DNA of 64,000 nucleotides from Helicoverpa zea (Eukaryota > Arthropoda > Insecta > Lepidoptera > Noctuidae), in NCBI RefSeq assembly GCF_022581195.2, contig NC_061475.1, positions 4,216,001 through 4,280,000 of the forward strand. The letters are read 5' to 3'. Made by a program: the position numbers and the translations under genes. Shown here in pieces: positions 42,041 to 55,274 of this stretch. Within the stretch, counting starts at the first letter, position 1; every line of letters begins with the position of its first letter. The notes beneath the pieces are model-generated. The model saw only the letters and a program-made list of their open reading frames with translations. It did not search any database and was not told the origin of the DNA.

Positions 42041-42254
42041 GAGTATATAATAAAGATGTTACACCAAACCACCAATTAGAGACTGGCTGAGCAAAACAAA
42101 TACTGAAAGGTGAAATACAACTGAAAGTCGACAATTACAATTCAATCGTGGAACGAACCGAGATTGTTACGCCCCTCTCAATATGCATGAGGTAATACAG
42201 AATAGGGCTGACTTCGAAGACAAGGAAAAGTATTATTTTAGTTAGAAAATGAAA

Positions 42255-42459
42255 TCCCTACTAATATTATAAATGCGAAAGTAACTCTGTCTGTCTGTTA
42301 CCCTTTCACGTTTAAACCACAGAACTGATTTTAATAAAATTTGGTACAGAGATAGAGTTGACCTTGAGAAAAAACATAGGATAGTTTTTATCCCGGACTT
42401 TTGAAGAATTCTTTTGGAAGCTCTATACAATAACCGAACCTGACGCGGGCGGAAGCTAG
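42255..42459 (+). mobile_element. Non-autonomous Helitron
   Basis: Starts TCCCTACTAATATTATAAAT after A and ends ggcggaagCTAG. The following base is A, not T, perhaps from mutation. The 205-bp body follows the moth Helitron pattern (gtctgtctgttac...gcgggcgg). Confidence 0.8.
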
Positions 42460-42786
42460 ATCGATATAAATATTGGTACTTTAGCTTTCCTCACAAGGCA
42501 TTGAATCTATTGATGAAAACTGCATTAAAATAAATTTTGAATTATTCGCAAATAGATGAGCGGTGGGGGACTTTGTTTTATACTGCGAAGGGATTTTTAT
42601 TCAACTGAAAAAGTTGGGTAGAATATTTTATTACACAATAATGCTGTTTACTAACCTTTCTGATAATCTCGTCAAAACCCGAGTTCAATTGCCAGCCACA
42701 GTGGGTGTTCTTTCTTAGGAGATCAGACAGCTACGCAGGACATATAATTATGCACGAGCATTTTTGTACACAGAGGTGCACTATCT

Positions 42787-43023
42787 CATCATCATCATCA
42801 TCTCAGCCATAGGACGTCCACTGCTGAACATAGGCCTCCCCCTTAGATCTCCACAGATACTTGTTGGAGGTGACCTGCATCCAGCGTCTTCCGGCGACCT
42901 TTATAAAGTCGTCTGTCTATCTTGTTGGTGGACGTCCTACGCTGCGCTTGCTAGTCCGTGGTCTCCACTCCAGCACTTTTCGACCCCATCGGCCATCCGC
43001 TCTGCGAGCAATATGGCCAACCA
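42787..43023 (-). mobile_element. RTE LINE 3' fragment
   Basis: Flanks GTGCACTATCT at 42776-42786 and 43024-43034 give an 11-bp duplication. The minus strand encodes LVGHIARRADGRWGRKVLEW, then RPRTSKRSVGRPPTR, a TAG in place of the usual Trp, TDDFIKVAGRRWMQV, and GEAYVQQWTSYG with its stop, then (ATG)n. It is the longest RTE piece in the window and serves as reference for the others. Confidence 0.9.
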
Positions 43024-43034
43024 GTGCACTATCT

Positions 43035-43403
43035 ATTCCTTCACAATCATAGCCCGACGGGGCGGTAATCCGATACGACCAAAAATCATCCCATCTTCAC
43101 ATATTACAAAAGCTTACATCGTTTTAGAACATCGGTAGACAAGCCCAATAAAATGGTTCCCGTCAATACAAGTAAATTGGAAAAAGAAACAAAGGAATAG
43201 CGTGTGTAAGTGCATTGCCAAGAAAAATATACCCCGTTTAGAACAAAGGTTTTAGAGTGAAAATTGAACGGTTTAGCAGGTTTTGTGGCTTATCCAACTG
43301 CGGGTAAGAGGGTTATGTTTTATGTTGCGTGTTTGTAACTATCATTGAATGAGAATATACATATTTTTGTGATGTCAGAGGTCTATTGAGAGGTAGAATT
43401 TAA
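43035..43403. other. Short stretch without genes
   Basis: No recognised feature. Confidence 0.3.
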
Positions 43404-43538
43404 CAGCCTTACTACAAAAACTTAAACATCTATTGAACACTTGTTTAAAAATAGTATGGCTGCAAACGGGCCTTATTTCAACGTCATAATTTGTATTTTT
43501 TAGACAGGTGTTCAACAGATGTTTAAGTAGTAAGTCTG
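43404..43538. mobile_element. Palindromic MITE, TAA target duplication
   Basis: Starts CAGCCTTACTACAAAAAC, ends tagtaagtctg, and is flanked by TAA at 43401-43403 and 43539-43541. Same family as 31253-31396, in the opposite orientation (shared ccttatttcaacgtcataat). Confidence 0.8.
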
Positions 43539-43554
43539 TAATCGTTTAGGAGGT

Positions 43555-43655
43555 TATATAGGCAATCGCTTCTGCATCGTAATCGCTTCTGCATCTGGTT
43601 AGACTGGAAGCCGGCCTTACATAGATGGGAAAAAGCCAGCTAAATTCTGATGAAT
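43555..43655 (+). repeat. Degraded dispersed repeat of the 10099 family
   Basis: Fragments ggcaatcgcttctgcatc (twice in a row) and ttagactggaagccggcc. No boundaries can be given. Confidence 0.4.
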
Positions 43656-44006
43656 TAAAGTATTGTCGATATCAATCAGTAAACTATATTTAACCAAAAA
43701 TTCAATGAAAATTAAAAGCTATTTCGTGTTTTTATGTTCCAAAATATCATGCAATATTTCAGAGAACTTGATTTTTCATTTATTTTTAGGAATAAAAGCT
43801 ATTTACCGAAAGTTTTTTGTGCCGTATTCCCAGTTTTTACGAATTACTGATTATTGCTAAAATAGCCTTGCAAAAATCTGGGTATTTACTTGTTTATTCG
43901 GCCTTTTTAATGGCGGCTTTTGAGTTTTCATATTACATGTAAAAGCAGCCACGATGAAGTGTTATGATTATTAATTTAATAAAAAAATAATAATAATAAT
44001 CTCTAA

Positions 44007-44656
44007 GTGCTCCAGGGAGAGTATACTGTCCCCCATCTCCGGCCTGCCGGAGTGAAGCATGACGGGGGATAGGTCTCCCGCCTCTTGGCTTGCCTTCATC
44101 GGCCGGTTAGAGTGGAGTCGCTAGAGTAGGGTTAGCAGCCCGCTCGGAGGGTAGGTGCCTCGTGGTAAGTGGCGAGTGGGCCGGTGATGCTGGACCCACA
44201 GGGAGCGCGTGGTCTGCATTTAAAGTCCACCGAGGTATCCTCACCCTTCAGCCCCTCATGTACCTGTTGCCCCCTTGTTGCGATTTAGCGACTGATTCCC
44301 ACACTGGGCCCCCCCCAGTAAGTGAGGTGGCGAGTCCACCTGCCATTTTTACGTGTATTTATTACATTGTTATCGGCAGGTGCCATAGTTCCCGTAGTTT
44401 CCCCATTCCTAGTCCATTAGCATCCCATCAGAAAAACCCAAGTAGTTTTCATCCACAGTTAGCAATAGTTTAGCACAGAACCGGGGATTGTCCTTGGGTA
44501 CATTTCTATAGTGTATACAGGGATAATCGCCGGTTCTGTGTCACCATTTCATTAAAGTTGTCTCAAAAGGGCTTCAGCGTGTTGGCTTCGGCCCCACGTT
44601 CGCCTCCCAAAAATCCGGGACTCTGTAGTCCCGAGGTCTGGAAGAGACATACATTT
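44007..44656 (+). mobile_element. 5'-truncated LINE, second copy of the 14533 type
   Basis: Flanked by ATAATAATCTCTAA at 43993-44006 and 44657-44670, a 14-bp duplication. It aligns with 14596-15229 with scattered changes and a short C-run difference (gggcccccccc). The 103-codon frame at 44162-44473 lies in this untranslated-type sequence and is not called. Confidence 0.8.
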
Positions 44657-44670
44657 ATAATAATCTCTAA

Positions 44671-46612
44671 TATCCTGTAGGTATTTACCTAAAAATTCCA
44701 AATAATTTATTCACAACAATTTATATCAACTATGAACTACTGGATCATGTGAGTTTTAGAAAAAACTTTAATTTTGTTAAATATATTTTTGAATCATTTG
44801 AAATTTTATAAAAAAGTATTTCTTTTGATTGTTTCAACCCTACCAATATGACGTCGCATTGAGTTAGAAGCAAGAAGATCTAGCCAAGATCAATTAGTCA
44901 GTTGCAAACGCATTTAAAACAAATGATTTATTTATTTTTGACCTTGAAAACATGTAGTTGCTATAACTGTTACTATATTGCGATTATTAAAATGACAAAG
45001 GAATCGAAATGAAATTGCTCAAAATTATTTTCTTTTTTATTGACATATGTTTTTCAAGGCTACAATGAAAGATTATATCATCTACACATATGTATTCCAC
45101 ATACTACTTATTTATTTAATTTTAACAAACAAATCCTCTCCATTATTTCCCTAGGGTTTTCAGAAGAGATGTCATCAACCCTATGTCAAAATACATTACT
45201 CGTTTAGTGACAATACGTTCATCCCTATTTATGAAACCCTTTAATATACCAAATACATTCCAAACAAAATTGTTTTCTATTATAATTAATTCTTCGAATC
45301 ATCTTTTAAACACCATTATTTATTTATTTATTATTTATTTATCAAAAGGTGGGGCTTCCTATTAAGAGTTAGCTGTTTTACCCGCGTTTTGAGGAAATTA
45401 TTCCCGTAACCGGACAAAATATAGTCTGTGTTACTTGGGAATAGTGTAGCTTTCTGTCAGTGAAAGGAGGCGACAATCGGTTCAGTAGTTTCGGAGCCTT
45501 TACGGTATAAACGGTCAAAGAAAAAAACTGTTTAATCTATAGTATATTAAATAATAGATGTTATATTTTAAAGGCCTTTCACAGTTGTTTTTGACGCTAC
45601 CATGGTCTACGCAGGAATGTGGGGGTATTTACAGCCCATAGCGACGGCACAAAGGGTTGTTCCCGATACCCTCAAGTTACAGTTCAGCAGTTTCCCCAAC
45701 ACTCACACAAACAAACGTAACATATCAATCGAATGATTGATGATGTGTGCGTCCCGGTACAGTCGTAAACACCGTTGAGTTGGACGTCTCAATGATGCGT
45801 CTCCGAGTAAATCACGGAGATTGATCGGCTCTTAAGGGTGACTGATAGACTGAGGCATCAGTGTATGGTGTTGCTTGACAACTAGCATATATATTTGGTG
45901 TGACATAGAATTGGGAACGGATTTTTTGGAATACATTTGCTGTTGAACATTTGTCGATCAAGTCAAGAGTAAGGGTAGTCGAGTCGAGTGCAATGGAATG
46001 AAAAAAATATGGTATGGTTTCTAGTTACTTACCGCGTGCACAAATTCTGAGCTTGATGTCTCGCATTCCATGCCTGGAAAAGGCCCAGTTATATAGAACT
46101 TAATATTTTCACGCGAACTTCTCATTCACAAGCATCAAAAATAATACCTGCATCACTGTTTAACTTGTAGGAAAAAGCAGCTTTATCATTTATCCTATTT
46201 TTGCGAGATAAGTAATATAAGAGCTTCATACCCTTTCATATTCGAAGGAATGTCGACATTGCCCATGCATTTGCTTTTTATCTATGTTCGTCAATCTAAA
46301 GCGGTTGAAATACTATATGCGTATATATTGAAATAAGAGCAGGTACATAGTACAATTATACAACTTAAACTTGACTACTATCTGACGGCTTCCTAGGTCG
46401 AAATAATCCTGAAACCTGTGAGGAATTCTAACCATTTAGAGTTTGAGTTGTTCTACGGGTAGTTTAAGACAAACTTTGAGTATTCAGGAATTGTGTACAC
46501 ACGCAGGTAAATAGTTTTACAGTTATTTTTGCAGACTAGTAAGTAGAGTTTGGATGTTTTGCGATGCAAACTATTGCAACGTTGAAATGAATTGTTATAT
46601 AATGTTATTCTA
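44671..46612. other. Stretch without recognised genes
   Basis: Contains a degenerate minus-strand Helitron-like copy (45366-45570: gttagctgttttacccgcg at the left, ctatagtatattaaataata at the right) and the GC-richer block at 45590-45860. The rest is AT-rich and unassigned. Confidence 0.35.
45590..45860. other. Unrecognised GC-richer block with a 45-codon open run
   Basis: After a possible acceptor (ttcacag at 45584) one frame reads VFDATMVYAGMWGYLQPIAT, then AQRVVPDTLKLQFSSF, before a stop near 45735. I do not recognise it. It could be a diverged repeat. Confidence 0.2.
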
Positions 46613-46797
46613 TCCATACTAATATAATAAATGCGAAATTAAAACTCTTTCTGTCTGTTCGGCTTTCACGTCAACTCTATTGAACCGATTTAAATGTTCA
46701 GCACACAGATAGTCTAGAACCTGTCAAAGGATATAGTCTACATTTTATCCTAGAAATAGTTCGCTACGGACGCGAGTGAAACCACAGGAGCGGCTAA
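46613..46797 (+). mobile_element. Older non-autonomous Helitron
   Basis: Starts TCCATACTAATATAATAAAT after A and ends gagcggCTAA (CTRR type). The subterminal hairpin is degraded (cgcgagtgaaaccacag). Same family as 42255. Confidence 0.7.
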
Positions 46798-48138
46798 AGG
46801 AGTTATGAGTATAAGGAAAAATACTTGAATGTTCTGAATCGTGAAAACCAGGTGGAGTAAACCATTAAGATTATTTGCATTATGAATCGAAAAGATCGAA
46901 TATTGTATAAGCAAAGAATAAGTAGAAATATCCAATTATTACGTGAATTCCAAGTGTAACGAGGAAAATTCGAATCATTTTCGACGAAATCATTATATAT
47001 TCAGTTCGAAATCCATTGATAACAATATGAAATCAGATATTGTGTATGTGTATGCCTCCTCATAATTTTGAAAAAGGTATGAAGTTCTAATGGTGTTTGA
47101 AATAACATATTCCCTCTATACCTATGTGGACCTCTTTCTTAATAATTGGATTCAATTTAACTTGTTTTGACTCCACATTTCAAACTCAACCTGAGTAAGC
47201 ACAGGTGAAGTCGCGGACTAGGTGCTAGTGATATTTTTATTATAATGAATGAAAAGATCAAAGTTAAATATGAATAATTATAATTTGTTATTTATTTCCG
47301 GGGAATAAATAAAATGCGATGTCAAAGAAATTTGAAACTGCGTGGGCTAGTATAATTTCTTATAAAGCCTACGCAATTTTCACAAGCCCAATACACCCAA
47401 AACCGGAAAAAAATTGGCTCCCTTGCGGGAATCGAACCCACGCCACCCAGTGCAGCACCCGATTCAATCGACACTAAACCATACCTTCCTTCGAGTCAAG
47501 ACATTAGTGTCCTTTTAAATATATTGTTTCCATTCTTCTTGTTGACAAAGAAACATTTCCCAGCGAAAATTTTCACAAAAACACATCTGTTAGCAAAACG
47601 TCAAACTCTTCGGAACTATAAAACCGACGTAATGAAATATAAAAACAGAAGAGACAGACTACTTGCAATATTGTCCTTATTTATTTAGAGGCAAGCATGT
47701 GTTGTCTTACCAACTTATGTTTTACTTGCTACTGAATAAAAAATACAACCTTAGCTGTAAGACATAAGGTTGAAATTCCCTTGGTGATGGTCCAAGTTAA
47801 GTGTAAATTAGAGTTGTCAAGGTATGACTTGGTAGGAAATAGGTAGTACGGAACCACGCACGGTCCCAAGGAAATTGCGATGTTTTATTCTATTTGTTGA
47901 ACAGTTGTCGGTCGATAGAAAATATAGTGAAGGATTTCTGAGTAGATGTAATATCAGAACGGCTTAGGGCTGTCCGCACTGTGAAATGTGAGCGGGTTTG
48001 TGGGGAAATTGTTTTTGAAGAGTATTGGAGGGAGTTTAATGTGCATTGGCTTTTCTTATTGGTATTTCTGAACCTATATGACCTTCAAGCCTTCGAGAAA
48101 AGCGCGTGTTTCTTTTTCAAAGGCTGTCAATGCAGTTG
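46798..48138. other. Stretch without genes, with a SINE scrap
   Basis: A minus-strand tRNA-like head lies at 47420-47520 (B box gggttcgattccc, 47434-47446). It is followed by sequence typical of another moth SINE (gcgtaggctttataag on the minus strand). A Helitron-end scrap is near 47205-47225. Nothing coding. Confidence 0.4.
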
Positions 48139-49146
48139 TCTTGTATATGTCACCGTAAGATTACAAACATCGTTAGATTACAATATATCTCGGGCGATTG
48201 TAAACTGTCGAATTATTGTGAACCGTAACATCTGATTGCAATTTAACGCATTATTTTTCGCTATATTATAATCTATCGATGAGAAATTGTCAAATTGTCA
48301 ACTGTCCGAAAGCTCTCCCTGATTGGTCAGTCTTTTTGTAAGATCGACCAATCACGACCAGCCGTTCTGTTCCCATGGAGTTCCCTTTTATTTTTTTTAA
48401 ATATTTGTTTGTGTTTGAAGACAAACTACCTAATTGTTTTGTTTTTTTTTTTTTATAAAAGTTTCTTATAATTTTCCAATTTCAATTTGTGTTTGAAGAA
48501 TAAATATTTCGTTACAATTTGTTCCCTCCATATGTCAGGAATATATTACGTTCTACCAATCAGCGCGCAAAATGCATTCCGTTCTACGCCAGTTGACAAT
48601 TTGACCGCTTTACATTGATAGATTATAATATAGCGAAAAATAATACGTTAAATTGCAATCAGATGTTACGGTTCACAATAATTGGACAGTTTACAATCTC
48701 TCGAGATAGATTGTAATCTACCGATGTTTGTAATCTTACGGTGACATATACAACGTTATTTTTTGTTTGTGCGAAACCTGAATATAGTTTGTTCAGAATC
48801 AGTAACTGAATCGATTCCAATAGTTTTTACACCATGTTATATTTTTTCCCAAAATTATCTAAAAAACTTTGAATGTTGGACACCATAAATAGGTATTTAT
48901 TCTCGCACAACAAAGGTCACGGTGAGTTCATAGCGGGCGCGAGCGCAGTGCTATCGCGTTGCGCGGCATGTCTGCGTTTTGTGGTGATTATGTATTTTTA
49001 CGGACAGTCCCGTAACTTAACAAGCTTATAACTTTGTGATTTTTCATGTTACGGTTTTGAAATTTCGTACATAGATTCTTTACATAAAAATACTAGATAG
49101 GTGTATCAGGTTTCGCATAAACAAAAAATAACGTTGTATATGACCT
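48139..49146. repeat. Compound palindrome with three related arms
   Basis: Arms 48139-48312 and 48588-48757 are inverted copies (atatgtcaccgtaagattac, tctatcgatgag versus its reverse). Directly to the right, 48750-48787 (acaacgttattttttgtttg) is the reverse complement of 49107-49146. The second palindrome encloses gacagtcccgtaacttaaca. The outer flank gtatatg is shared, so one foldback appears inserted at the edge of another. Confidence 0.7.
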
Positions 49147-49258
49147 ATCACATTAAATTAAATGTACCTCAAAGTCAAAGGTTCTTATTTCACACGGATC
49201 TGCTAGGTGCATGGTTGGGAATAGCATATTAATTATTTACGTATTAATATGCTACTTT

Positions 49259-49870
49259 TAACCGACTTCCCAAAAAGGAGGAGGTTCTCAATTCGGCTAG
49301 TATGTTTTTTTTTTTCTATGTATGTACATCGATTACTCCGAGGTTTATAGATCGATTTACGTGATTCTTTTTTCGTTCGACGCGGAATAGCTGCCAGATG
49401 GTCCCATAGTCATCAGGTCAGGATCTGATGATGGAAACCCTGAGAAATCGACGGCAACCTTTGAAAGTTGTAGGCATACATAGGGTAAAAACTTGACACT
49501 CAGGTGTATGTCTGAAAGCACTATTCAACAGTGAAGGTTTGGAGCTGACCTGATGATGGAGACCAGAGAGGGTCGAGGGAACTCGACAACTGAATATGTA
49601 AACTACCTCGTGTTTGGGCTTATGTTAATTGTATTGACGAGACCTTTGCAACAGTGAAGTTTTGGAGCTGACCTGATGATGGAAACCAGTGAAGGTCGAG
49701 GGAACTCGACAAATCAATATGTAAAATAACTCGTATTTCGGCTTATATTCTTTGTATTGATGAGAACTTTCCACTTATTTGGATTGTGACAACTATTAGT
49801 ATCACTGAAAAGCTGTAAATAAAAAACTTTTTTACAAAAAAATTAAACCGACTTCTAAAAACACTAAAAA
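49259..49870 (+). mobile_element. Moth dispersed element 'accgacttcccaaaaagg' with internal tandem copies
   Basis: Starts accgacttcccaaaaaggag, includes catcgattactccgaggttt and a 123-bp tandem pair (49526-49648 and 49649-49771, caacagtgaag...cgagggaactcgacaa), and ends with ccgacttctaaaaacac at 49853-49870. No open frame. Confidence 0.65.
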
Positions 49871-52800
49871 GCAAAAAAAAAACACTAATTTTAGGTGCAT
49901 TAGTAAAATACTGTACTGCACATTGACTAAAAGTAAGCCTAAATAACTGAAAGAAAAAAAATTTACTACCCTTTGTATGAGACATAATTCTAACAGCTGT
50001 TAAAGAATAACGCCCAATAAATTATTTCAGAAACAGCCGACAAGAATGTTATGCTGACAAATCCCTCATTTGTCAATTGTGCGGTAGCCCTACTTACACT
50101 ACGGTGACAAAATGTGAAGAAATATGTTAAGAAGGTTTACATGATATATTTATGTGCACACACAATCTTTACATGTGTATGTTGTATGCGAATTTTTGTA
50201 AAATACTAAAGTTGTTTCTGTGCCTGAAAAAAGGCTTTTAAATATTTTTAATATATCTGACACCAGTCTTACCAAGGGGTATTTAGTTGCCCGGGTAACT
50301 GGGTTGAGGTCAGATAGGCAGTAAAAGATTCCTTGTAAAAGACTCGTATTCAGCTGCATCCAGTAAGACTGGGAGCCGACCCTAACATAGTTGGAAAAAG
50401 GCTAGGCAAATGAAGTGAGACAAAATGAGGAGTTAATTAAAGTGAGTTTTCTGAGCGTCCTTTTTATTCGACCGAGGGGAGATTTCTGATGTCCCTACAA
50501 GTTACTTACTTACTTTATTAGGGGGGAATACTATGTGCATATAGATTACGTCTGAAATGGCGGTAGTAATATACTTAGTGGGTTCAATGTCTTCAGTGGT
50601 TTCCCTTGATTTACTGGGTTTTACCCCGAAATTGAAGGAGGAAATTAGGAGGTACCCGTTCTTTTTATAAAAAAAAAATGGTCTATTTATTGACTTACTG
50701 TCTACTTTTTTAATGATTGTGGACCTTTTTAGACTGCTACTATGATATTTATATTTTTTGGATCTTTGATTAGCAGTACGAGTACATACTAAAATTCATT
50801 TAGACGGGAAAGTAACTCCAATGTGGCTAAGTAAAACCCTTCACAATAAAACCTTGAGTTGCCCATGATTTCTTTCTTTTGTTAACTTAAAATAACTTTT
50901 AAGTGGCGTACAGTAGCCTGTAGCCTGTGTATACTTATCTTATTAACTATTTACATAGCTGTGAGCCTTCCCTATTCTAATAACAAAATACTTACCACTA
51001 ACACACTTACGCCAAAAATTCAAATCTGGCATAAAGCAAAATATTCCCACCGCTACCCATTACCCATTTGCAGGCCGCAACAACCAGCCATAATTCAAAT
51101 CTAAATTACTTGACAATTAAGTTGGCCGAGCCAAAACCACTTGGCACCGCCGTAACCTTACAAAAGTAGCGTTCAGATGCAAATGTTACGAGAACGATGT
51201 CACAGCCCATAATGGTGTAAATAACTATGGAATGCATCTTCTCTTATTGTCTGGCTGTGACGGTAAAATTTTGGCAAGAATTTATGGGAAATGTGGTATG
51301 TTGGTGAGAGAATTTTTGTTTTGACATTGATTGGGAAGCAAGGCAGAAGAGGGGACTGTGTCTCAGTCAAAACATGGACAATAAGGATGAAGAGTTTTAT
51401 AATCGAACACAAATTCAAACTTTGAAACAGCTAAAACTCAGAAGGAATTAAATCAATGACCATGCATAAGTATTATTTATGGATACCAGGGAGGTAAACT
51501 GCATATAATACATAAGAAATAAAGAGTACAAAGTAAAAAAAAACACAATCTATTGTCTACATAGAAGATGAAAAGCAATACACCTACTCTAAATAAATTG
51601 TTGCCTAATCCATCAAAAGTTGGGATGCACAGCAAATATTTCTTTATGAGTTTACCTGACTAAAGCCAGAGCGAAGATATTGCACTGAAAATATCCAAAT
51701 AAACGGAATTACTTTAAATTCATCCAAATAATTTTATCCGTCCTTCTGAAAATTGCTTCTAGGGAGAAATATTCCTGAAAGCCTCAAATTAACGCCATAG
51801 TCTGAACAATAATTATTCCGTTTAGGGTCCCAATTCTTGGAATTATATTTTGTTTATTCACTAATTAAGCTGGAATGTTCGGAAGAATGTCTTCACCTTC
51901 AACAGTTACTATTTTAATTGGATCGTTTTATGAAGAGGTACTAATTTGTTTTGTTTGGGTCACGTTTTCAGAATACTTGGTAGGAATTATAATCACGACC
52001 TTGAGTACTAAGATGAGTGTTTTTGAGTTGTATAATGACTAAAAATGGTCGCATTACTCTTGTAAACAGCTTTCATTTGATACCTCAAAATATCGCAAAA
52101 TAATCTTCGAGTGACCCTAAGCATGAGGAATCGATTTCACCTTTTCAGCCACCCAATTTTTGAGTAAATATTACTGTAGAAAACACAGAGAACTTGGTTC
52201 ATAAAAACTTATAAGTCTTGTTATACAAAATAGTCACCCATCGACACATATCTGGAGAAAGCACAGCTTAACATTCTTCTTCAATCGATCCAACACCCAG
52301 TTCCCAAATCCCAAATATAGCATCTACTAAAATATAAAGCCCTTCGTCCAGTATCGTAAAAACAGAAGATATAAATTCATCCGATGGGATATTCGCATAA
52401 AATGTATTATCGAGAACGAAACCGGACCTCTGATTTCATTTCATGATATTAAGTAGAACAGTTTTATGACCTATAAAAACATCTTTTGAATGCGTAGCTC
52501 TGGACATGTAATATGGAGTCATGTATGAAGTTGTGAATCAAATATGTAGAGGTACGTAGGTATATTTCCATTGCGAAATTCTCTGTAGTAGCCGTACCGA
52601 TATATGACAGTCGATACGTGTAAAATATACTACGCTGTATGGTACTCAGCTGCATTAGGTTGGACTGAAAGTCGATCCCGATAGTTGGGAAAGGCTCGGC
52701 AGATGATGATATGGAGGTAAGAGGAGGGGATCTTATACTAAATAGGTCACCTTTTGCCTGATTCCTTGAAGAAAATAATATGATAATTTATGTACGTACA

Positions 52801-53879
52801 TACAATTCTATCGTAATACCTACTCCTTTGAACTAAGTAAAAACTGTTTTACTATGTGTATCTAGAACTTTAGTGAGATAATTATCTAAGTTGTAGTTTA
52901 TGATATTGATTCTATTCATGTTAATGTGTTTTAACACCCATAACATCAAATGAACTTTAGGATTCGTCGAAATCAATTTATTTAGTTTAAGAGAAACGTT
53001 TACAGAGTTCTCGTAATCAAATATTTTTGGCGCAAACTTTTAGAACAATTTAAGTCAAACGGTGCAGTCTAGATATTCCACCATTCTTGGTACGGACGTA
53101 CGATAAATTTATTTCCAAACTTTTAGTTTAGTGTATTCGTTGCAGGTCAATACATTTGAGCGAGACTAAAGTAGTCCGTAGTTCTGAACTGATGTGATTT
53201 AGCTATCTCTTGGAGTTTTGTTCTCCTTTCTTCTTGGCGGGTGATTTTTTGAAATATTTTTAGGATATGAGCTTTGGGTGATCGGTTTATGTAAGTGTGT
53301 TTGGTAAAGTGTTAATTATGGATGTGTGAAATATGTTTACTTTTAAGCAGGAAGATGTGTTATTTTTTTCAAAATCACGAAAATAAAGTCAAGATTCTAT
53401 CTCATAGTTGAAATTAACGGAATGTCACATTCATTTGACAAAATAAAAGTGGTACATTCTTTTACAATAAATTTTCGTAATTCAGTTAATAGGGGCAGAA
53501 GGATGACGATGATGATGTTGAAACTTTGATGTATCCGTGTAATAATTATGGATTACACTATACACATTTATACACTCGTCTACATGATATCTACATGAGG
53601 CATTGCATAATAATTCTTGGTATGCCTCCGTCGCCATTACCTAATTCTCACACAAATTGTTTGTATATTGACTATTTGTGTTTGTGTAATGGTCGGCGGC
53701 ATAGACCACAGATAAAATATAATTTTGCGAAGCGCGAGTGTCACTTCCAGTCGCATTCGTTCGGAATGCTGCGTAACTAGGTAGTTATTTTTCTCTATTT
53801 ATATTTAGTTTGTTTTTATAGTAGTATTTTATATCCATAAATATATATAACACTTTTTATATTTTATATATTTAGTTTA
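49871..53879. other. Largely unassigned AT-rich stretch
   Basis: Holds a 10099-family fragment at 50255-50410 (agttgcccgggtaactgggt, gggagccgaccctaacatag) and a smaller one at 52640-52710. Short open frames (51200-51418, 52464-52655, 53526-53780) show no domain. No gene recognised. Confidence 0.4.
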
Positions 53880-54160
53880 GCTTAAATGCACCGATTGACG
53901 TCACATGTTAGTGCTGGCCATCGCTGAAAACCAGCGCAGCGACTCTGTCTCGCATAGGGTCGCTGCATAATGCTGAGCGAGGGCCATTTCGCGTGCTTGT
54001 GACGCATATTCTTATTATTCTTGTGTTTTCTTTTTATTGATGTTTTTATTTTATTTTTGTGTTTTTTTTTTTTTTATGATTATGTATGCTACTGTTTGTG
54101 TTCGATATGCGTCATGAACGCGAATAAATGCTTTGATTTGATTTGATTTGATTTGATTAT
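53880..54160 (+). mobile_element. LINE 3' terminus with hairpin and (TTTGA)n tail
   Basis: A 72-nt hairpin at 53915-53986 (outer stem TGGCCATCGCT/AGCGAGGGCCA, inner stem GCAGCGAC/GTCGCTGC) keeps the words TGAAAACCAGC and ATAATGCTGA at the same places as the hairpin at 20250. It is followed by gcgaataaatgctttgattt and (TTTGA)n at 54133-54157. This is a different family from 20130. Confidence 0.7.
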
Positions 54161-54559
54161 GAAATATACATAGGCACCATTAATCACCTAATGAAACGTT
54201 ACCAATTTAATAAAACTCCCTAAATTAATGAAGAACATTTCATTTCCACAGTCAGTGCAGCTGAAGTTTCTGGTTAGAGTAACTGAACGATTTCTTTTGT
54301 AGCCAACTTGTGCATTCCAGTTGGGTGCAGTAAAGGCTGTATTGTAAGACAAATTGTGAGTCCGGTACTATACGTAGTGCGGCTGTCGAGGTATGGTTGG
54401 GGTATTCGGGACTTCAACCATCATTTGTTTATTTATTTTGTAAGAATATTCTCCTCATTAATGATCTGGTTTACTGCACTGCAACTCTTTAAGCCCTATC
54501 TTCAGAATTAAGAATTTCAGACCGTGCAGTAAGTACATGTATGTTTTTGCTTCCATTCC

Positions 54560-54720
54560 CTTCTGTTAGCAGTAACACTAACATTGACTCTCTTCTTATT
54601 GATGTCACTTTCGGGCAATTAATCTAGCTTTTTCTTGGTCTACCTCTCCGTCTCGTATCATGAGCTTTATACCTTCTCACCACATGACCACCATCATCAA
54701 CCTTTTTACTACTATGCAAG
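54560..54720 (-). pseudogene. LINE ORF2 C-terminal relic
   Basis: A minus-strand frame reads GGHVVRRYKAHDTRRRGRPR, then KSLINCPKVTSIRRES. It resembles the 'GHVxRR...RRGRPxxxWxDCVKxD' tail of invertebrate non-LTR ORF2 proteins. The Trp and Asp of the tail are lost. Confidence 0.45.
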
Positions 54721-55274
54721 TCTCTTATCACAGCAAAAAGGTTTGAGCATTATTCTTATGTCCATACTCTGACACAGTATCGATTGTATGAACATCAACG
54801 AGAGTGCGAAGTTCCTCATCTCGGACACTGCAATTTATGTGAGATCTTTTGTAAAGGTTTCGTGTTCATACTCGAAGCTGCAGCGGTTATGATCCCTGTT
54901 ATTTCTTTCTTTTTAATGCTCATTGTATCATCATTATCATCAGGAGGGTAATTTTCCCCTTGATGAAGGTAATGAGGATTGTATGGTAGTAGAATATTGA
55001 CTCTATTACCTAGCTAGCGACAAAAAAAGGTCAAATTTATTTGTATATTGAGAGACACACTGCAGACTATCTTCGGCTGATAGCTGGCTTTATGGTTGCC
55101 TGACAGTTTATTTCGAATGTAATCGTGAAACCAAGCAATTTTTTACTAGAGATAGAATTTTTACATTAGCCCCATACAAAAACGTCTTATTCTTATCTCT
55201 AGTAAGCAAAACAGCAGATGGATAGAATATTGGGAAAGGCCGTTAGTCGAAAGCAATCGGATACCTGATCGTTG

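Noticed and set aside
44162..44473. 103-codon frame in GC-rich sequence
   Set aside because: Lies in the 3' region of a LINE. The homologous copy at 14533 does not keep it open over the same length.
53526..53780. 84-codon frame upstream of a LINE 3' end, considered as the ORF2 C-terminus
   Set aside because: No LINE tail motif could be matched.
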